Shown: piece after piece, positions 33,393 through 44,899 of the stretch
Position numbering within the stretch: the stretch's first letter is position 1
Layout: every line of letters starts with the position of its first letter
The notes under the pieces: model-generated
What the model saw: only the letters and a program-made list of their open reading frames with translations
The model's database searches: none
Told to the model about the DNA's origin: nothing
Assembly: GCF_020520425.1 (NCBI RefSeq)
Contig: NC_079490.1
Span: forward strand, 2,294,001-2,358,000
Direction of reading: 5' to 3'
Source: Spinacia oleracea
Taxonomy: Eukaryota; Streptophyta; Magnoliopsida; Caryophyllales; Amaranthaceae
DNA length: 64,000 nucleotides
Position numbers and translations under genes: made by a program

Positions 33393-33855
33393 CTAGCATT
33401 ATTGTCCCGGGCGATGCCCCGGAACATTGGTCATTGCTGGTAATATGATATTAATACTTTTAAACATACATAATTATTGAAATATTAAAAGTATAGTTTT
33501 GTGACAAAAAATTTAATGTATTGATTGGTTTGTTTATATTTTACAAATTGTTTAGATTCATAATTTTAGTCTTTATTTGTTTTGTAACTTTGAAATGCAA
33601 TATATTAAAGGTAGAGATGATAACGTTAACATAATAAATATGTTGCTTAGATGGTAATTCTTTCACATTAATTATGAGAGATGATCATGGGTTCAAATCT
33701 TGTTAGAGACATTTTTTTTAAGTGAATGGGTAATTGGAATTCAGCTAAAAGCACATTGCTACATATTTGCGTATGTGGTGCCATGTCATGTTGAGTAAAA
33801 TGAGACACATGTCGGTATGTCATGTCTTACCTCGGAGTTTTAATAATATTATAGA
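33393..33855 (-). mobile_element. Non-autonomous Helitron
   Basis: On the minus strand it starts TCTATAATATTATTAAAAC after a host A (33856). It ends with a hairpin (CCGGGGCATCGCCCGG) followed by GCTAG and a host T (33392). The TC start, the hairpin plus CTAG end and the A-T insertion site are the diagnostic Helitron features. At 463 bp it has no coding. Confidence 0.75.
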
Positions 33856-33949
33856 TTTGTTTATATGTGAGAGTATACGAGCTTAATTAATTGAATCTTC
33901 TGTCTCATAATTTTATCCACCATTAATTTAATCACATTAGTGATATTAA

Positions 33950-34093
33950 CGGTGACGGACCTTGAACAACTTTATAAGGAGTCCAGTAAATTTTACAATT
34001 ATATTCAAAAGGGGAGACCGGAACATAAAATACACTACATAATTTATTGTTTGGGGCCGGGCCCACTCAGGCCTAAATGAAAATCCGCCACTA
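33950..34093. mobile_element. Short hAT-type MITE
   Basis: The ends are GGTGACGGACC and AAATCCGCCACT. The 8-bp duplication GATATTAA lies at 33942-33949 and 34094-34101. It is related to the 9880-10052 element by its GGCGGAT-type ends. Confidence 0.6.
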
Positions 34094-34139
34094 GATATTA
34101 ATGTAATTTTAGATATGAAAATAAAATTATCTACTAACA

Positions 34140-34380
34140 CACTATATCATTAATGACAACCCAACAATAATGGGTCAAAAATCTCGTCGGGGGTAACAAC
34201 CAAATAAAAACCAAATAAAAACGGGAACAATCATCGCAAATCAACTTTTACGACGAACTAACGACGAGATTTTCCATCAATGACAACCCCTTTTATGACA
34301 GGTTCACGACAGAAAATTCCACCATCTTTGACCTTTAGCGACGAAATTTTCCGTCGTTAATGATACAATTTCTTGTAATG
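34140..34380 (-). mobile_element. Degenerate CACTA-type MITE
   Basis: Starts CACTATATCATTAATGAC and ends ACAATTTCTTGTAATG. The internal ACGACGAACT and GACGAGATTTT motifs match the family, with many substitutions, so this is an old copy. Confidence 0.65.
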
Positions 34381-34846
34381 TAATTACACATATCAACCAA
34401 TCAAAAAAATTGATACACAAATTGTGTGATAGAGGATTTCGACTCGATATATACTACTACGTACTTCTTAGTATCATTTTTAATTGTCGAAATCTTTAAC
34501 AATGAGGTGTAAGTCAAGGTAGGCAGATTAGGAAGATTAAGAATTTAAGATCATTATACACAAGATTAGAAAATTGACGGATGCTTAGATTAGGTTGAGG
34601 AAGTCATTTCATACTCGATGACTCTAATTATATTTTACTCCATTTGAGTCATGAATTGCTAGGAGGTTAATTAATTTGATTTTGATCATATTTGGCAATA
34701 CGTGGATTGATACGAATATACGTGGTCAATCCCCATTGTTCATAATGTATGAATTATGATGCTATAAGTGATTTTATTAAAGTTTTTATTTTTTGATGTT
34801 TTTGTGGTTTTTCATGTTAAAAAGGCATGAAATTTTATAGCAAGTA
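34381..34846. other. Intergenic, no feature recognised
   Basis: AT-rich, with no supported gene or transposon end. Confidence 0.5.
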
Positions 34847-35685
34847 TAGGGGTGTAAACGAGGCGAGTCGAGCCGAGTACTGTTTTTTGTTTATGTTCAT
34901 TTAATTTAGCTAGGCGAGCTCGATCCCAAGCCCATGCCCGAGCTTTCACTATAAAAATTTGTATCTTTAACGACAACCTAATTACGACGGGTCAAAAATC
35001 CCGTCGCAAAAGGCTTTTGCGACGGGGCTAACAACCAAACAATGACGGGAATAACCGTCGCAAATGTCTTTTATGACGGGTTTACGACGGGATTTTCTAT
35101 TAACGACGGCCCCCTTTTATGACGGGTTCGCGTCAGGAAATCTCGTCGTTAATCAACAATTATTGTCCTTTCGCGACGGGATTTCCCGTCGTTAATAGTA
35201 CAATTTCTTGTAGTGTTTTAACCGAGTTCAAAAATATGTTCAAGCTCGGTTCGTTTAAGAGATTTGTGTTCGTGAACGGTTCATGAACGTCTCGTTTATT
35301 AAACGAGTTGAGTTCATAAACGAGCTTTTTTTTCTTAAACGAGCTTTGCACTTTAAACTTTAACCATTTGAAAACATAATTTTAATGTGCACTAATTTAG
35401 CCATTTAAATTCAAAATACTTTTATTCTATGATCATACATTTAAAATTAAAGTCAACATACGATTTTTACCTGTGATCATACAATTATGTACAGAAAATT
35501 TGATGAAGAATACATATAGATGGGCTTGTTCATGATCATAAATGAACTAGCATACGTACTATGTTCATGTTCAAGTTCGTTTATTAAACGAGCTTCAAAA
35601 GTTGTTCAAGCTCAGCTCATTTATGCAATAAACTGAGCCCAAACCCGAGTAGCTTATTAAGAGTCTCGACTCATTTGCACCCTTA
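34847..35685. mobile_element. hAT-like element interrupted by a CACTA MITE
   Basis: The inverted ends are TAGGGGTGTAAACGAG and CTCATTTGCACCCTTA. Repeated GAGCTCG/CGAGCTT-type sequence lies between them. I could not find a clean 8-bp duplication, so the class rests on the ends alone. A CACTA MITE (34947-35215) sits inside it. Confidence 0.5.
34947..35215 (-). mobile_element. CACTA-type MITE, nested
   Basis: Starts CACTATAAAAATTTGTATC and ends ACAATTTCTTGTAGTG; 269 bp. It is one of the best-preserved copies and is inserted within the older 34847-35685 element, so it is the younger of the two. Confidence 0.8.
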
Positions 35686-36872
35686 AACGCGTCTTGTTGT
35701 AAGATGTGGCCAGTGGCCATGTGTAAATGTGTATTCCTTAGCTTGAACACTCCAAATTTGAAAAGTCTACAAAGTTGACTTATAATTTATTGCAAATCTA
35801 GCTAATTTAGTTAGTCTGATGGAGAATTTCCACAATTTTTTGTTTTGCTCTTGACTTGTTGAAACTGACTACATACTCCGTACGACCAATTTGTCTAAAT
35901 TAAATGGAGTCATGGTCCTCTTGATCCCTTCTTGTTAGGTCTTTAATTAAGATGTTTGATTAATTTGTTCTTATCTTTTCTTAGATGAATGCATTATTCC
36001 TCTACTTATCCTCTTCATCTTACCGACAAATTAGTTCGAACAATATACTTGCAACACTTTGACATTTACGTTATTTATACTTGAATTCTGGCTACATTTT
36101 CTTACTATTATTCTACGCATGCGTACAAGTAAAAATTAAAAAATGTTATTGTACGTGTACGGAGTAATATGTTGTTGGATTAATTAGTCTCAATGTATGT
36201 TTAAAAATATCAGTTTCATTAGTTTTTACTCATACATGAGTGCATTTTTGCATGCATTATTATTTATGATCAAACTTAGCTTGTGCATTGTCAAGAACAA
36301 AGTACTTACAAACAAAGGGAGTAATTAATTTATATTTTTATTCATGCATTTCACTTTCTTATTCGATTTTTTTGTGTTGTCGTGTTTGTTCCGTAAAGTT
36401 GGCTTCATACTACAGGTTTATCACTAAATAAAACATTAAATTATTGGTTAATTTTTTTTACGGGTTTGAGTGGTGTCGATTTCGTGTTAAGAATTTGAAC
36501 ACCAACCTGACATGTACAATTAAACGTGTCATGATAACCTGTCGATTTCGTTTGGGCTACTCCTCCTATAAACCAATTGATTTTAGGATGGAACATCACT
36601 TGAGATAAATTTACTAACATGCCACATAGTTATATTTTTACTTTAGATATACCTCGTACATAGAAAAATGGGTCACATTCTCACATATAAGAATGTGAAT
36701 AACGCACAAAGTCAATATTACGGTACACCAGGAAAACAAAGGAAACATTTACAAAGAAACTACAAATGCCGTACAATGCATATACTTAACTAAACTTATA
36801 TAAGTTGTGGAACCTAGAGAAATGTTGAATTATATACGTACTAAAGATAAAAGAACCAATTAAGAAAAGTTA
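35686..36872. other. Intergenic, no feature recognised
   Basis: AT-rich. I looked for a second exon of the orphan glucanase exon at 37106-37202 and saw no GH17 coding. Confidence 0.55.
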
Positions 36873-36874
36873 TA

Positions 36875-37072
36875 CTTCTTCCGCTTGTTTCTACTCGTAG
36901 CGTTTGTAATTTTCACGCATGTCAATGCACAACTTTGATCATTAATATCTTTAATTCTCTTTAAGCAAAAATTATAAAAAGTTACGGAGTAATATTTTAA
37001 AAATACACTTAATGACGAATCTAACAAGATCCCACAAGACCATGTTTTATATTACGTATAAATCGGAGGAAG
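36875..37072. mobile_element. Stowaway-type (Tc1/mariner) MITE
   Basis: The ends are CTTCTTCCGCTTGTTTC on the left and AAATCGGAGGAAG on the right, with TA on both sides (36873-36874 and 37073-37074). The ends are imperfect. Confidence 0.55.
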
Positions 37073-37105
37073 TATAATTAAAGTAGATAGAGATATTAGA
37101 TATAC

Positions 37106-37202
37106 CAGTAAAGCGTTGGCAGCTAAGCAATAAGGTCGCTACGATGAACAACCAGGCCGTGGCGGCGGCGGCAGCCGTGGGACGGTTGCTAAGGTTAGCC
37201 AT
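37106..37202 (-). pseudogene. Orphan first exon of a GH17 glucanase gene
   Basis: The minus strand encodes MANLSNRPTAAAAATAWLFI and then VATLLLSCQRFT, a signal peptide of the family design. It ends in a phase-1 GT donor exactly like the first exons of genes A-E. A TATA box lies upstream. No matching second exon follows before gene E, which has its own first exon. It is probably what remains of a deleted gene. Use as a distant alternative first exon of gene E (a 4.2-kb intron) is possible in phase but unlikely. Confidence 0.7.
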
Positions 37203-37273
37203 GGAAAAAGAGGAAAGTGATGAAGGATATAATCAACCACTTGGGATAAGATTTTAAGTCCTTCCATAATGTT

Positions 37274-37283
37274 CTTATATATA
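37274..37283 (-). promoter_or_regulatory. TATA box of the orphan exon
   Basis: On the minus strand this reads TATATATAAG, about 75 bases before the ATG at 37202. The promoter core therefore survives although the gene body is gone. Confidence 0.5.
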
Positions 37284-38293
37284 GATAAAAAAAAACTTGG
37301 ACTACTTACATAAAGGTCCATTATTAGTCCACAAAACTTACTCTTTTTTTGTTTGTTTAGGACGTTTAGTCTTCCAATTTCCTTATGTATACCCCGTATT
37401 ATTCAAGGCATATGGTACACTTGTTATTGGTTCATTGGTTGTTCTGGCCTTCTGGGAAGGTGCAGAGTGAGCGACAAAACATGACCCTGAAATTTGGAGA
37501 TATAATATCTGTTTCTGAAGGTTCTTTACAGTTATTATTTGTACGAATTCCAATGCAATATTTAGCTACTAATATATCAATTTTCATGTGTGAAAAAATT
37601 ATAAAAAGTTAATGTTCTGAAAATATATATACCGATATCAATCTAACAAGATCTTACAGGTAACGTTTTAATGTACTCCGTATATGATAGTGAGAATTTA
37701 CGATTAAAATTTTCATATTTTGAACACATATTCCAAAAGCATAAAGAATTTTCAGAAACAAAGATAGTACGTAGTACGTTTAATTAGTTTCCTAAATATA
37801 TATATATAAAAAACTATTGTGTGTGATTAAGGTGTTGTGTAATCTAAAGAGTCTTGGGATTGACTATATATTAACAAGTCTTTCTTTTGGCCTTATTTGG
37901 AGCAATTACATAGAACTCCAAAGTACGCCATGGGGTCACTATGGCCCCGGTACTGTCCTCTACTTTAATCTCTCGTCAACTATTATTGGTCTTTCTTTTA
38001 GCAATGTCGTGGAATTAGGACTTTGATTTTGTGTTTTCACAAATTCTTATTTACACGGGTCGTACGATAAATATTGCACACTAAAGTCAAAGTTGACGTA
38101 AAATGGTTCGTACGATCGTAGCTTGTAGGAAACTTCGCGGTCTGTGATCGAGAAGGTTGCATCGATCGTAAAGTGAGTGAAACGGCAATAATTCGTTCAA
38201 CATAGTGAGCAGGCTTGACATGATTGAACAAGTCCAACTTGATCAATTCGAGCTGTCTTTTAGTCTTCACGAGACTGATATGATGAAAATTAT
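37284..38293. other. Intergenic, no gene recognised
   Basis: AT-rich. About 37560-37690 resembles part of the 36875-37072 MITE region (TCTAACAAGATC), suggesting a half copy. Nothing else is supported. Confidence 0.45.
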
Positions 38294-39988
38294 GGTAAGA
38301 AAACTTTCTTACGGTAAGAACACTTTTGATAATGGCATTTTCGTAATTATTATGATTAAATATTCCAAATTTAATTATTCTTTCACGATTTTTTTTCATA
38401 TGTCCGACGCTCTTTCGCTCTCTTCATCCCCCCCTCTCTCTCCTTTTCGAAAATTTCTGCCGCTGATCGTCGCCGCTGATCGACGTCGCCGCCGCCGCTT
38501 CTCGTCTCTCGCTTCTCGCTTCTCGCCGCTGCTCGCCACTCTCCACGCGTCGCCGCTCGCCGTTGCTCGACACTCGCCGCTGCTCGCATTAATCGCTGAA
38601 TCTGAAATCGAACAAAAAATGGCGGTGGAGGTGGTTGTGGTTCGTCGCGAATCAGGTGAACACAAATTCAATTCAACAATTCTCATTCAATTCTTCGAAA
38701 TCGTAATCGATTTCAATTGATTTCTCATTTCACAAATTAAAATCAATTTCAATCTATTTCTCAATTCCAATATTTAAACCGATTTCAATCAATTCTTCGA
38801 AATCGAAATCGGATTCTCAATCTCGCCGCTCGCAGCAAGTCAACGCCGCTGATAGATCGCCGACGACGTCGAAGTCTCCTCCTTCCTCCTCCAATTCCAA
38901 ATTTATCCAGATTCATGTTCTAATTTCCAATTCCAATTCCTCAAATCAGATTCAATTAATTTAATTAATTTTTTTGTTCTTTTTCATTCGTTTATGACTT
39001 CGAGTCCTCGAATTGTTGTGTTGCTGTCTTCTCTGTTTGGTTTTTGGAGGCGGTTGGATATACTAGAACAGATACATCACAGCCGTACAAACATATATAG
39101 ATTAATTAAAAATAAGCTATCCGTATGATGTATATATTCTTGAATACTGTACATTTTAGAACGTGAGCTTGAAATTTTAGAACATGTATATATGTATATG
39201 TGTGGACGAGGTTCTCATGTTCTAAATTTAGAACATTGTTGAGTAAATTTAGAACAAGGTTGAACAAATTTAGAGCATGCTTGAAAATTTAGAACATGCT
39301 TGAATAAATATAGAACATGCTTGAATAAATTTAGAACATGCTTGAACAAATTTAGAATATCATTGAATAAATTTTGAACATACTTGAATTAATTTAAAAC
39401 ACGAGCTTGAAAATTTAGAACATGGTTGAACAAATTTAGAACATGCTTGAAAATTTAGAACATGGTTGAATAAATTTAGAACATGCTTGAATAAATTTAG
39501 AACATGCTTGAAGAAATTTAGAATATCATTGAATAAATTTAGAACATGCTTGAATTAATTTAAAACACGAGCTTGAAAATTTAGAACATGGTTGAATAAA
39601 TTTAGAACATGTTTGAATAAATTTAGAATATGGTTGAACAAATTTAGAACATGCTTAAATAAATTTAGAACATGAGTTTGAAAATTTAGAACATGTTTGA
39701 ATAAATTTAGAACATGGTTGAATAAATTTAGAACATGTTTGAACAAATTTAGAACATCGTTAAATAAATTTAGAACATGCTTGAATAAATTTAGAACATG
39801 AGCTTGAAATTTTAGAACATTGTTAAATAAATTTAGAACATGGTTGAATAAATTTAGAACATGATTGAACAAATTTAGAACATGGTTGAACAAATTTTGA
39901 ACATGGTTGAACAAATTTTGAACATGGTTGAACAAATTTAGAACATGGAGAGTGTAAAATTGTTCTTACCATAAGAAGTGTTCTTACC
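38294..39988. mobile_element. Unclassified TIR element with a GC-rich insert and minisatellite
   Basis: The left end GGTAAGAAAACTTTCTTACG then GTAAGAACACTTTTG is mirrored on the right by GTGTTCTTACC repeated twice. This gives inverted ends of about 30 bp that are themselves internally repeated. Inside, 38400-38640 is GC-rich and coding-like (CGCCGC repeats), perhaps a captured fragment of a host gene. 39215-39950 is a minisatellite. I see no transposase. A right-hand fragment recurs at 56283-56815. A relative with GGTTCTCACC motifs lies near 52620-52680. Confidence 0.45.
39215..39950. repeat. Minisatellite, unit about 21 bp
   Basis: The unit AAATTTAGAACATGNTTGAAT is repeated some 30 times with variants. 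The long minus-strand open frame across it (repeated LFNHVLN) exists only because the unit length is a multiple of three, and is not a gene. Confidence 0.9.
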
Positions 39989-41387
39989 GGATCCCTCCCC
40001 TAAATTTTCTAAATTAAAAAATATATATTAAAATAAATGTGGTTTCCAATTTTTAAAATGAAAATTAACGAACATATATATATGTTCGTTAATTGTCATT
40101 TTAAAGTGTACGTTCTTACGCCTTTACCCGACGACTATGGTAATTGACTTGAGAAAGTATTTTTGTAGGTATGGAGAACAAATACATAACCATTATTTAT
40201 TCGTCATATAACTAAAGCTAATTTGAGTTAGTTTTGTACTCCAACTACAAAATTAAAGAGCAAGGAGGGCGTGAATATTAAAACAAGAAGGATGACCTAT
40301 TTTCGCCTTTGAATATCTAATCAAACAGGATGAGTTGATATTCGCCTTTTAGTATCTAACCAAATAGGGCGAAAGTAAATCACAATCCATATAACTAAAT
40401 CTGATTTGAGTTAGTTACGTTGCATCAACCGGAAAAGAAGACATTTCTCATTATTCAACTCTCGCAGATTAGATCACATGTCATGCCATGCCATGTCCTT
40501 GCGCAGAAAATATTAAATGCAAATTTTTGTAAAAGACTGTCTGACACTTATTTATTCCGTCAGATCACATGTCATGCCAGTATGCCACTAATTTTCAACG
40601 CACCTTGCATAGTCTGATAATTAAATAAATGTAATAAGATGGTCTTATAGGAAACTAGCTGATCAATATTGAAATACTCCGTACACGGTACACATCATGC
40701 ATGAACGAAATTAAAACAACAACAAAAAGTGATCGACAATGACAAAAAAACAAATAGAACATGAGGTCGATAATATTGCGTAGGGCAACACGTTCGCAAT
40801 ATGTATATATATGGAGCAATATTATCGAACGTTCCTCTTCTTAGTAGACATGTTTTAATAATCTTTATGATCGATGTACGTGTGCGTGAATGCGTACGCG
40901 TTAATTATATATCGTTACTACGAACTTATTATTGTTAGACATGTTTTAATTTTTGTGACATATATAAGAGACATTTCATGTATAACTTGTTTGTTAATTC
41001 TCAATGTACGTTATCATGCTTATATAATTGAAAAACAAAAGTCCATTTACGCGACTAATTAATGAACTTAAGAGTTAAGACTATTTTATGTTGGCTCAAT
41101 GGCTCATAGACTGACGTCATCCCATTAGACGTCATCCCATTTGCATCACCAGCCAATTAAATACGTAGTACGGAATACTGTTTGGCAATGAAATTGAAAT
41201 TGAAATTGATGATTTGATGGCATAAGTAATCTCATCCATTTATTAATTTTCTCTTGGAAATATATATATTTTTTTTATTTTTTTTGTGCTTGACTACTGA
41301 CCACATGGGCAATGTTACACGGCTATACGAGTATACGCACCTGTACTGAGTTATCCCACGTTGAAAAAATAAAAGAAAATATCAACT
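39989..41387. other. Intergenic within the duplicated block
   Basis: AT-rich. The small open frames here are repeated identically in copy 2 only because the whole block is duplicated. None has codon, splice or homology support. Confidence 0.5.
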
Positions 41388-41396
41388 TAATTATAA

Positions 41397-43010
41397 TGCC
41401 ACGCTATTCGTCGCCCGCTTTTATACATGTTGCCTGCTTTTTTAATGGTGAAAATCCAATATTACCCTTATACACCCCCCACCCCCAAACCCCACCCCAA
41501 CTCATACATCACTTTCTCTTTTCATAATATCTCCATCTCTTTTCCACCGGCGACACCACTACCGGCACCCACCACCGTCATCCACCACTTCCACCCACCA
41601 ACGTCGGTGCACCACCATGAACGAGTTTGAAAAGGGTCCCAAGAAAAAGTTGAAGGGATGCCGCCTCCACCATCGTCGACGGCCGAATTACATGTTAGAT
41701 TTTTTTTAACGGAATAGGGCCAGAAATCCTTATTCTTACCTAGGTATGGAATAGGAATTTCAACCCTATTCCATGTAAAACACGGAATAGGGATCTTGAC
41801 CTTATTCCATGTTTTACATGGAATAGGGCTAAGAACCCTATTCCATTCCTAGGTAGGAATAGGAATATTGGCCCTATTCTTACCTAGGTATGGAATAGGA
41901 ATTTCAACCCTATTCCATGTAAAACATACCCTATTCCATGTAAAACATGGAATAGGGCTCTTGAACTTATTCCGTGTTTTACATGGAATAGGGCTAAGAA
42001 CCTATTCCATTCCTAGGTAGGAATAGGAATATTGGCCCTATTCCAGCCTAGGAATGGAATAGGGATCTCAACCCTATTCCGTGTATATGTTGCATGTTTT
42101 TTTTTGTCCGTTTATATGGAGTAGGGCTCCCACCCCTATTACCGCCCTAGGACAAAATCGGGACCTCATCCCTATTCCCGCCCTAGGCCGAAATAGGAAT
42201 CTCAACCCTATTCCATGTTTTTTTTGTCATTCTTGTATGTCATTACAAAACACCGAATAGGGCTCCTATCCCAATTCACGCCCTAAGACAAGATAGGGAT
42301 CTCAGCCCTATTCCGTGTTTTTTCTATTTTGTCGCCATTATAAAACACGGAATAGGGCTCCCACCCCAATTCCCGCCCTAGGACAAGATAGGGATGTCAG
42401 CCCTATTCTGTAATTTTTTGTTAATACGTCAATTTTCCTGAATTAATTCTTCATCAAAAATTTATTACATTTGTAATTATTATTTAATTATTATTTTTTA
42501 TTATGTTTTGTATTATTAAATAGATTCTTTTTTTAGGGTCATTTACCAAATAAACACAATCGATTTTTTTTCTTAACTGATTATTAACTTAATTATAGTC
42601 AACAAACAAACTTAGTTCTAGTCAACATATAAACAAACATAATAAAAATTCATTTATGTTCTCGGCCAAAATTTTACTTCAATCACGATGATGACGATAA
42701 AAGGTGGTGGTGGTGGTGGTGGCGGTGACGGTGGAGGTGCCGGTGGTTGAGCTTACGGAGTGGAGGGAGTGACAATGATATGAATTGAGGTGGTGGTTGG
42801 CGGGCCAATGATGGCGGTGGCTAAGGTGGGGCCGACAAAAATAGTGGTTGCCGGAATTTGGTGGTGGTTCTAGTGAGAGAAAGTGGGGTAAGTGAGTGGA
42901 GAAGTGGGGGTGAGTGAGGGTGGGGGGGTGGGGTGAGAGGGACAAAAGGGACATTTCCTTAAATAAAGATGGGCGTTTTGCGTAAAAATGGGCGTCGAAT
43001 AGTAATACCC
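41397..43010. mobile_element. MULE-like non-autonomous element with internal palindromic array
   Basis: The exact 9-bp duplication TAATTATAA lies at 41388-41396 and 43011-43019. The ends share CTATTCG(A)CGCCC and TTTTTA(C) blocks in inverse orientation. Inside are CACCACC-rich and GGTGGTGG-rich arms around an array of GGAATAGGG units. It has the same plan as 7814-9031 but a different core repeat. It is non-coding; the short frames are His/Pro-rich repeat products. Confidence 0.8.
41700..42420. repeat. Palindromic GGAATAGGG/CCCTATTCC array
   Basis: Units such as CCCTATTCCATGTAAAACA and TGGAATAGGGCTAAGAACC alternate in both orientations, so single strands could fold into serial hairpins. The left part is more regular than the right. 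Copy 1 and copy 2 differ by a unit-sized indel near 41920. Confidence 0.85.
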
Positions 43011-43219
43011 TAATTATAAGCTTAAGCAGTTATTCACTTACCCCTACAAATCTACAATTGTCAAGTGATTTTAGGGTGAAAGTTGTGTTAGACTTATAAG
43101 TGGACCTAAATATAACAACTTGCAAATGTTAATTGGACTATGTTTTCTTCATTTGATTTTTACTAAACTTAGAGGTTTTTGTTGATTTGTACTAATTTTA
43201 CTCATGATTTTGGTCGACT

Positions 43220-43490
43220 TAGACCTGATTAAGATGAGCCCGGCCTGTCGGGCCGGCCCGAATTTTTAACTTTTTAAGGCGGATTTGGAGAACATAAAAC
43301 TACACTTTTTAGTTATAAATTTGGCTCGGCCCTGAAATTGGTCCGAAAAACCCGATATTTTAGGCCCGAAATAGCGGGGTTGGGAACAATTTTTTGGCCC
43401 GAATCTTGGCCCGATCTGACATAACAGGATGATTTTTATGCCACGGCCCGGCCCAAACTCGGTCCCCACTGCCATTTGATCAGGTCTAGG
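43220..43490 (+). repeat. Dispersed GGCCCG-rich repeat
   Basis: Member of the family at 5130-5400, with CCCGAAATAGCGGGGTTGGG and AAATTTGGCTCGGCCC blocks. Confidence 0.65.
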
Positions 43491-43559
43491 TCGAATCCAT
43501 CGGTGTATTTTTTACGGAGTAATCCTGAATTATTGATTGAAAAATGTTTTAATTTATGC

Positions 43560-43850
43560 ATTTATCCAAACTGATTTTCATAATTGGCCTCAACAACACC
43601 AACTATGACTTGGGTGAGAGGAGCACAACCTAATAATTTCGTTTTTTTTGTACAAATATTGCTGGTAATTATGATGAACATTTCTCTATATATGTATTTG
43701 TATGTTGACAATGAAGTTTCAGATTTAAGTATGGGATATAAAATTCTATATTTCTTTTTTCTAATATGATTCATTTTAATGTCCATAAATGTTTAATAAT
43801 CAATTAAACGAGGTATTTTTAGGGTCTGTTTATTTCAACTTATTTCCAAA
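43560..43850 (+). other. Relic of the 3' flank of a lost GH17 gene
   Basis: About 43655-43845 matches the sequence just downstream of gene D (about 51480-51660). Shared blocks are TTATGATGAACATTT, TATGTATTTGTAT, ACAATGAAGTTT, GATTCATTTTAATATC-type and AAACGAGGTATTTTTAGGG. No glucanase body lies before it, so the gene this flank belonged to seems to have been lost or displaced. Confidence 0.5.
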
Positions 43851-44091
43851 TTCACGTGAATTTGTACCGATAGTGCGCACAATGGATGTAATTGCAATAG
43901 TGGGAGGAGGCCACTACTTAATAAAATAGACTAATTACAATGTGGAGTACAAACTAACAAAGTAAAAGGTTTTCTTTCATAATGGTTGTACCCATTGTTT
44001 TTAAGAATTCAATTTCATCGATTGATCAAACAATAATACTCTATGTAGTGATTCAATAATGATAGAATTTGAAAAACAATCGGTATGACGG

Positions 44092-44359
44092 CTTGGAAAA
44101 ATTGTACCATTAACGACGAGAAATCCCGTCGTTAAAGGCCAATAATTGTTGATTAATGACGCGATTTTCCGTCGTGAACCCGTCATAAAAGGGGTCTTCG
44201 TTAATGGAAAATACCGTCGTTAACCCGTCGTAAAAAGACATTTGCGACGGTTGTTCTCGTCTGTGTTTGGTTGTTAGCCCCGTCTTAAAAGGCTTTTGCC
44301 ACGAGATTTTTGACCCGTCATAATTAGATTGTCATTAAAGATACAAATTCGCCTTAGTG
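44092..44359 (+). mobile_element. CACTA-type MITE upstream of gene C
   Basis: AAATTGTACCATTAACGACG start, CCCGTCGTTAAAGGCC centre, and a CACTAAGGCGAATTTG end read on the minus strand. The left terminus is worn. Confidence 0.7.
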
Positions 44360-44899
44360 CAACACCACATAATTAGGGTTATCTGTTTTGGAGCCTATTT
44401 TCTGGACTTTTTCACATCTATCTGTTTTGGAGTACTATTTAAACACTCTAGATTATAGCTTAGTTGTATTCTGTAATCTATACTTCTCAAAATCAACTTT
44501 TATCTCCTCTACATATAGACATAGCGCGTTAATACATTGTCAGTGAACCATATTCAATCTCCATGTTCTGTATTTAACTCCTTATATTTTCAATTCAAGA
44601 TTGGCCTATTGTAACTAATTTGGTGCGCAAGTGTGCAACAATACATGTAAAAGAATTCTGACCAAAAAAAAGAACATTGTATAAGAAGATAATTCCCAAC
44701 TTTTTTCTCAGACATAGACGACCATCACATTAATTATTTCGTCAACTAGATAGAGTTTAATTATTTTGTTAGGATGTCACATCTAAGCATTGTTGAATCT
44801 TCCTATTTAAAAAAACTAATTGTACGTAAAAGTGCCATACTGACTAGACTACTAAATGACTAATATGCTTCAAACTATTGCCTTTCTAGCTCATTCGTC
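44360..44899. other. Upstream region of gene C, no feature recognised
   Basis: AT-rich, non-coding. The part up to 44604 has an older diverged relative at about 56090-56278. Confidence 0.5.

Noticed and set aside
38205-38720. 171-residue frame with an Arg/Ser-rich centre as a host gene
   Set aside because: The GC-rich part may be a captured gene fragment, but the frame has no supported ends and lies inside a TIR element.
39555-39935. 126-residue minus-strand open frame of repeated LFNHVLN (also 56357-56737)
   Set aside because: It is the translation of a 21-bp minisatellite whose unit is a multiple of three; no start context, splice sites or family.
41700-42420. Regular repeats with spacers that at first resemble a CRISPR array
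   Set aside because: The units are palindromic, in both orientations, with no unique equal-length spacers, and lie inside a plant transposon.
42679-42954. His/Pro/Thr-rich open frame, repeated at 61198-61470
   Set aside because: GGTGGT-rich arm of the MULE-like element; duplicated with the block, no gene signals.
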